In this document: piece by piece, positions 8,172 to 11,224 of the stretch
How positions within the stretch are numbered: position 1 is the stretch's first letter
Layout: each line of letters begins with the position of its first letter
From: Oscillospiraceae bacterium
Lineage (GTDB): Bacteria; Bacillota; Clostridia; Oscillospirales; Oscillospiraceae
Length of the DNA: 11,224 nucleotides
Direction of reading: 5' to 3'
NCBI GenBank assembly: GCA_017538775.1
Contig: JAFYIF010000093.1
Location: forward strand, 1 to 11,224
Notes under the pieces: generated by a model
Seen by the model: the letters and a program-made list of their open reading frames with translations, nothing else
Database searches by the model: none
What the model was told of the DNA's origin: nothing
Program-made: the position numbers and the translations under genes

Positions 8172-8229
8172 CCGCGCCGACTCTCCCGCGCCCATTCCCG
8201 TCAGGACATGGATTTTGCGCCGCGCCGAC
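8172..8229. repeat. Direct repeat CCGCGCCGAC in the shared control region
   Basis: The 10-mer CCGCGCCGAC is found at 8172-8181 and 8220-8229, 48 bp apart, the second copy ending 10 bp before the purE -35. Position next to the promoter is suggestive, but a GC-only core in a GC-rich genome can recur by chance. Confidence 0.25.
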
Positions 8230-8239
8230 CCCTTTCGCA

Positions 8240-8269
8240 TTGACAAGGCTTCTTCTTGTTTGCTATGAT
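8240..8269 (+). promoter_or_regulatory. Predicted purE operon promoter
   Basis: A perfect -35 TTGACA (8240-8245), an 18-nt spacer and a -10 TATGAT (8264-8269, 5 of 6 matches) preceded by TG at 8261-8262 (extended -10). Transcription should start near 8275-8277, giving a leader of about 60 nt before purE. That leader is too short for a purine riboswitch with expression platform, and no such fold is seen. This is the strongest promoter-like sequence in the window and faces the pyrC promoter back to back. Confidence 0.75.
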
Positions 8270-8290
8270 AGAAAGCGCAGAGATTTTGAC

Positions 8291-8311
8291 CGGCCTGTCC
8301 CCACGAGGCCG
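8291..8311 (+). promoter_or_regulatory. Small hairpin in the purE leader
   Basis: CGGCCT (8291-8296) pairs with AGGCCG (8306-8311) around a 9-nt loop, within the predicted 5' leader and about 17 nt upstream of the purE ribosome-binding site. There is no following T run, so it is not a terminator. It could stabilise the mRNA or be incidental. Confidence 0.3.
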
Positions 8312-8337
8312 CACGCAGTCGAAGCCGGGAGGTGTGC

Positions 8338-8829
8338 ATGAAAAAAGTCGGAATCGTCATGGGCAGCACCAGCGATCTGCCAGTCGTGGAAAAGGCCCTT
8401 GCCGTATTGCAGGAATACGGCGTCCCAATCGAAGTGCGCGTTTTGTCCGCTCACCGTTGTCCCGAAGAGGCAGCAGCGTTTGCCCGTTCGGCGCGGGAGA
8501 GCGGTTTTTCTGTTTTGATCGCCGCCGCCGGCATGGCGGCGCACCTGGCCGGGGCCCTGGCCGCCAACTGCAGCCTGCCGGTCATCGGCATCCCCTGTAA
8601 GGGCGCGGTGCTGGAGGGCATGGACGCCCTGCTCAGCACCGTGATGATGCCCCCCGGTGTGCCGGTGGCCACCGTGGGCGTGGACGGCGCGAAAAACGCC
8701 GCGCTGCTGGCCGTGGAGATCCTGGCCCTCTCGGATGAGAGCCTGGCCGCCAAGCTGGAGGCCGCCCGGGCTGCCAACCGCGCCGCCGTGCTGGAGGCCG
8801 ACGCCGCGCTGCAGGCGAAGTATTGCTGA
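8338..8829 (+). CDS. purE: N5-carboxyaminoimidazole ribonucleotide mutase (PurE, class I-like)
   Basis: Makes CAIR, the substrate of PurC. The 163 residues match the small PurE family. Visible motifs are [12 protein letters not shown] at 9-20, the catalytic SAHRCPEEA at 37-45 with His39, [15 protein letters not shown], and [31 protein letters not shown]. These resemble the class I bacterial mutase more than class II AIR carboxylases. Class I enzymes normally need PurK, and no purK is in the window; it may be elsewhere. The ATG at 8338 was chosen over an in-frame GTG at 8332 because GGGAGG (8328-8333) is well spaced for the ATG and would overlap the GTG. It is the first gene of the purine operon, 48 nt before purC. 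It could alternatively carboxylate AIR directly; the sequence alone does not decide. Confidence 0.94.
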   Translation: MKKVGIVMGSTSDLPVVEKALAVLQEYGVPIEVRVLSAHRCPEEAAAFARSARESGFSVLIAAAGMAAHLAGALAANCSLPVIGIPCKGAVLEGMDALLSTVMMPPGVPVATVGVDGAKNAALLAVEILALSDESLAAKLEAARAANRAAVLEADAALQAKYC

Positions 8830-8853
8830 GTGGCGCTGACACAACGTATTTTT

Positions 8854-8870
8854 TTCCATCCTGGAAGGAG
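8854..8870 (+). promoter_or_regulatory. Hairpin abutting the purC ribosome-binding site
   Basis: TTCCA (8854-8858) and TGGAA (8862-8866) can form a 5-bp stem with a TCC loop, followed directly by GGAG (8867-8870), the purC Shine-Dalgarno. Nearly the same string, CCATCC(C)TGGAAGGAGA, precedes purM. The preceding T run is not behind a stable GC stem, so this is not a terminator. Confidence 0.35.
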
Positions 8871-8877
8871 AGATATT

Positions 8878-9558
8878 ATGGAACTCGTTTACACCGGAAA
8901 GACCAAGAACGTCTACAAACTGGACAACGGCCACTATCTGCTGAAGTTCAAGGACGACTGCACCGGCAAGGACGGCGTCTTTGACCCGGGTGAGAACTCC
9001 ATCGGCCTGACCATCGAGGGCGTGGGCGACGTGAACCTGCGCATGAGCATCTATTTCTTTGAAAAGATCAACGCCGCCGGTATCCCCACCCACTACGTCT
9101 CCGCAAACCTGGCCGACACCACCATGGAGGTGCTGCCCGCCCGGGTCTTCGGCCACGGGCTGGAGGTCATCTGCCGCCACAAGGCGGTAGGCAGCTTCCT
9201 GCGCCGCTACGGGGAGTATATCGAAGAGGGCGCGGACCTGCCCGCCTATGTGGAGATGACCTTCAAGAACGACGAGAAGGGCGATCCCCTGGTCACGAAG
9301 GACGGCCTCATCGTCCTGGGCATCATGAGCGGCGAGCAGTACGACGCCATTCGCACCCAGACCCAGCGCATCACCCAGATCGTGGCCGACGACCTGGCGG
9401 AGAAGGGCCTGACCCTCTATGACATCAAGTTTGAATACGGCTACGATGAGAAGGGCGACGTGATGCTCATCGACGAGATCGCCAGCGGCAACATGCGGGT
9501 CTACAAGGACGGCCAGTACATTGACCCGATGACCCTCAGCGCGCTGTTCTTTGCGTAA
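8878..9558 (+). CDS. purC: SAICAR synthetase, divergent short variant
   Basis: Ligates CAIR and aspartate with ATP to give SAICAR. The 226-residue product is slightly short for the family (about 235-240). It has the N-terminal ATP-site GKTKNVY at 7-13, LLKFKDD, GIPTHYV, a conserved-region variant [20 protein letters not shown] and [12 protein letters not shown]. The usual DEISPD-x-CR-x-W signature is replaced by [11 protein letters not shown] at 199-209, and the protein ends shortly after, lacking the usual C-terminal helix. I recall similar variants in gut Clostridia, so it is probably a functional subfamily, but that is from memory. The ATG at 8878 follows GGAAGGAG; a GTG at 8830 would add unrelated residues. 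Its TAA overlaps the purF ATG by one base. Confidence 0.93.
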   Translation: MELVYTGKTKNVYKLDNGHYLLKFKDDCTGKDGVFDPGENSIGLTIEGVGDVNLRMSIYFFEKINAAGIPTHYVSANLADTTMEVLPARVFGHGLEVICRHKAVGSFLRRYGEYIEEGADLPAYVEMTFKNDEKGDPLVTKDGLIVLGIMSGEQYDAIRTQTQRITQIVADDLAEKGLTLYDIKFEYGYDEKGDVMLIDEIASGNMRVYKDGQYIDPMTLSALFFA

Positions 9559-10982
9559 TGGGCGGCTTTTTCGGCGCGGTTGGCCGCCAGGATGTGGTGC
9601 TGGACGTGTTCTTCGGCACGGACTACCACTCCCACCTGGGCACCCGCAGCGCGGGCATGGCCATCTGGGACGCGGAATGCGGCTGCCGCCGCCAGATCCA
9701 CAACATCGGCAACACCCCCTTCCGCACAAAATTTGAAAACGACCTGCGGGACTTCCATGGCAACTGCGGCATCGGCTGCATCAGCGACAGCGACCCCCAG
9801 CCGCTGCTGGTGCGCTCCCACCTGGGGCTTTACGCCATCGCTACCGTGGGGCTCATCGGGAACGCGGAGGAGCTGGTCCAGAAGTATTTCTCCGACCACG
9901 GGCACCAGTTCATGGCCATGAGTTCCGGTCGGGTGAACACCACGGAGCTGGCCGCCGCCCTCATCAACGAGAAGGAGAGCCTGGTGGACGGCATCCGCCA
10001 CGCCCAGAGCCAGATCGACGGCAGCCTCACCGTTTTGCTGATGACCGGCAAGGGGGAGATCATCGCCGCCCGGGACCGCTACGGGCGTCTGCCCGTGTTG
10101 GTGGGCGAGAAGGAGGACGGCTACTGCGTCTCCTTTGAGTCCTTCGCTTTCCAGAAGCTGGGCTACCACAAATGCCGGGAGCTGGGGCCGGGCGAGATCG
10201 TCCGCATCACCCCCCAGGGCTGCGAGACCCTGGCCCTGCCGGGGCGCGAGATGAAGATCTGCGCCTTCCTCTGGACCTATTACGGCTATCCCAACTCCAA
10301 CTACGAGGGCGTCAACGTGGAGGTCATGCGCTACCGCAACGGGCGCAGCATGGCCCGGGCGGAGATGGCCGACGGGACGCTGCCCCAGGTGGACTCCGTG
10401 GCCGGAGTCCCGGACAGCGGCGTGCCCCACGCCATCGGTTACGCCGCCGAGAGCGGGCTGCCCTTCGCCCGGCCCTTCGTCAAATACACCCCCACCTGGC
10501 CCCGCTCCTTCATGCCCACCGACCAGAAGGTGCGCGATCAGGTGGCAAAGATGAAGCAGATCCCGGTCCCGGAGCTGATCGAAGGGCGGAAGCTGCTCTT
10601 CGTGGACGACAGCATCGTCCGCGGCACCCAGCTGTGCGAGACCATCGACTTTCTCTATGAGTCCGGCGCGGAGGAAGTGCACATGCGCTCGGCCTGCCCG
10701 CCCATCATGTACGCCTGCAAATACCTGAACTTCTCCCGCTCCAACTCCGACCGGGACCTGCTGGCCCGGCGCATCATCCGCAAGCTGGAGGGCCAGGCGG
10801 GGGAAGCCCACATCGAAGAGTACGCCGACGGGAAGACCGAACGGGGCCAGTGCCTCCTGCGCACGATCTGCGAGGACATGGGCTTCAGCTCCCTGCGCTA
10901 TCAGAGCCTGGACGAGCTGCTGGACGCCATCGGCATCGACCGGGAGAAGATCTGCACCTACTGCTGGACCGGCAAGGAGTGA
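9558..10982 (+). CDS. purF: Amidophosphoribosyltransferase-like protein lacking the glutaminase active site
   Basis: PurF family: makes phosphoribosylamine from PRPP, the first purine step. The 474 residues show an N-terminal class II glutamine-amidotransferase-like fold and a C-terminal phosphoribosyltransferase domain with the PRPP loop [12 protein letters not shown] at 346-357 and [13 protein letters not shown]. Four cysteines at the positions that bind the [4Fe-4S] cluster in Bacillus PurF are kept (Cys235, Cys387, Cys466, Cys469). The glutaminase site is gone. The start is MGGFFG instead of MCG-type, so the nucleophilic Cys is Gly2. The GH-x-RYST motif is replaced by GCISDSD at 73-79, the HNGN oxyanion motif by TVGLIGN at 96-102, and the SDTE aspartate apparently by Asn127. 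Activity with free ammonia is plausible; a regulatory pseudo-enzyme is the alternative. The start codon overlaps the purC stop (TAATG) and has no Shine-Dalgarno, so translation is coupled to purC. Confidence 0.9.
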   Translation: MGGFFGAVGRQDVVLDVFFGTDYHSHLGTRSAGMAIWDAECGCRRQIHNIGNTPFRTKFENDLRDFHGNCGIGCISDSDPQPLLVRSHLGLYAIATVGLIGNAEELVQKYFSDHGHQFMAMSSGRVNTTELAAALINEKESLVDGIRHAQSQIDGSLTVLLMTGKGEIIAARDRYGRLPVLVGEKEDGYCVSFESFAFQKLGYHKCRELGPGEIVRITPQGCETLALPGREMKICAFLWTYYGYPNSNYEGVNVEVMRYRNGRSMARAEMADGTLPQVDSVAGVPDSGVPHAIGYAAESGLPFARPFVKYTPTWPRSFMPTDQKVRDQVAKMKQIPVPELIEGRKLLFVDDSIVRGTQLCETIDFLYESGAEEVHMRSACPPIMYACKYLNFSRSNSDRDLLARRIIRKLEGQAGEAHIEEYADGKTERGQCLLRTICEDMGFSSLRYQSLDELLDAIGIDREKICTYCWTGKE

Positions 10983-10991
10983 GTCCCCGGC

Positions 10992-11008
10992 CCATCCCTG
11001 GAAGGAGA
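10992..11008 (+). promoter_or_regulatory. purM leader element with ribosome-binding site, copy of the purC one
   Basis: CCATCCCTGGAAGGAGA precedes purM by 9 nt and differs from the purC leader CCATCCTGGAAGGAGA only by one extra C. It contains the Shine-Dalgarno AAGGAG. It lies in the 35-nt gap between purF and purM, where no terminator or promoter is visible. Confidence 0.4.
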
Positions 11009-11017
11009 AGCAACCCT

Positions 11018-11224
11018 ATGGAATCCCATTCTGCATCCTACGCCGCCGCCGGCGTGGACATCGAGGCCGGGTACAAGGGCGTGAAGCTCATGCGCGGCCA
11101 TGTGGAGCGTACGTTCATCCCCGGCGTCCTGGGCGGGCTGGGCGGCTTCGGCGGGCTGTTCGCCCCCGACCTGCGCGGTATGGCCGAGCCGGTGCTGGTC
11201 TCCGGCACCGACGGCGTGGGCACC
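11018..11224 (+). CDS. purM: Phosphoribosylformylglycinamidine cyclo-ligase (AIR synthetase), 3' truncated by window edge
   Basis: Closes the imidazole ring of FGAM with ATP to give AIR, the substrate used by the PurE step. Only 69 of an expected roughly 340 residues are present, yet they are diagnostic: [19 protein letters not shown] at 6-24, the glycine-rich [12 protein letters not shown] at 37-48 and the nucleotide-binding-loop start VSGTDGVGT at 61-69. The ATG at 11018 follows AAGGAG at 10-nt spacing, 35 nt after the purF stop. The order purE-purC-purF-purM is a common Clostridia/Bacillus-like arrangement, and further pur genes probably follow beyond the edge. Confidence 0.95.
   Translation, partial: MESHSASYAAAGVDIEAGYKGVKLMRGHVERTFIPGVLGGLGGFGGLFAPDLRGMAEPVLVSGTDGVGT

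Noticed and set aside
8064..8337. PyrR attenuator, purine riboswitch or Bacillus-type PurR boxes in the control region.
   Set aside because: Leaders are too short (about 29 and 60 nt) and no matching conserved core or CCGAAC-type box pair was found.
8157..8369. A 70-codon minus-strand frame in the divergent intergenic region.
   Set aside because: It has no ribosome-binding site that I can see, no recognisable motif, and crosses both the purE start and promoter.
8830..8877. Intrinsic terminator between purE and purC, suggested by a run of T at 8849-8855.
   Set aside because: No stable GC-rich stem precedes the T run, and the genes belong to one pathway in the same direction.
9540..9560. An upstream PurF start that would supply the missing catalytic Cys, since a TGC codon lies in frame two codons before the ATG.
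   Set aside because: That Cys would be followed by Val-Met-Gly-Gly, not the required Cys-Gly alignment, there is no start codon or ribosome-binding site suited to it, and the other glutaminase motifs are also lost.
8263..9729. A 488-codon minus-strand open frame opposite purE and purC, and a 436-codon one opposite purF at 9501-10811.
   Set aside because: Both run antisense to clear pur genes, cross their boundaries and the purE promoter, and show the same low-complexity shadow composition.

Overview
The window is a compact, GC-rich nucleotide-biosynthesis locus made of two divergent operons. On the minus strand, read from about 8063 down to base 1, is a de novo pyrimidine operon in the order pyrC, carB, pyrK, pyrD, pyrF, pyrE, pyrB (pyrB runs off the left edge). 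On the plus strand, from 8338 to the right edge, is the start of a de novo purine operon in the order purE, purC, purF, purM (purM runs off the right edge). A 274-bp region (8064-8337) separates them and carries back-to-back sigma-A-type promoters.

The organism is most likely a GC-rich member of the Clostridia, perhaps an Oscillospiraceae/Flavonifractor-like gut anaerobe. Three things point that way: the NAD-linked PyrD/PyrK dihydroorotate dehydrogenase typical of Gram-positive anaerobes, a Bacillus/Clostridium-type PyrE, and unusual PurC and PurF variants that I recall (not checked) from gut Clostridia. Third codon positions are overwhelmingly G or C on both operons, so many long antisense open frames exist and are shadows. 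The lineage call is inference.

The pyrimidine operon encodes carbamoyl-phosphate synthesis (CarB only), aspartate carbamoyltransferase (PyrB), dihydroorotase (PyrC), dihydroorotate oxidation (PyrD with PyrK), and conversion of orotate to OMP (PyrE) and UMP (PyrF). The first five genes overlap end to end by 4 to 20 nt. The glutaminase subunit gene carA is missing from the visible part of the operon. The pyrC promoter predicts a leader of about 29 nt that would start with AAUUUG, the same start as the UTP-sensitive E. coli pyrBI transcript.

The purine operon encodes PurE (AIR/CAIR carboxylation), PurC (SAICAR synthesis), PurF (first step, PRPP to phosphoribosylamine) and PurM (AIR synthesis). 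PurF is the most unusual protein in the window. Its phosphoribosyltransferase site and four iron-sulfur cysteines are intact, but the N-terminal glutaminase domain lacks the nucleophilic cysteine (it starts Met-Gly-Gly) and the other glutamine-site motifs. Together with the absent carA, this raises the testable idea that the first committed steps of both pathways in this organism use free ammonia, or ammonia delivered by an unlinked protein. No RNA genes, insertion sequences, CRISPR arrays or phage genes were seen.
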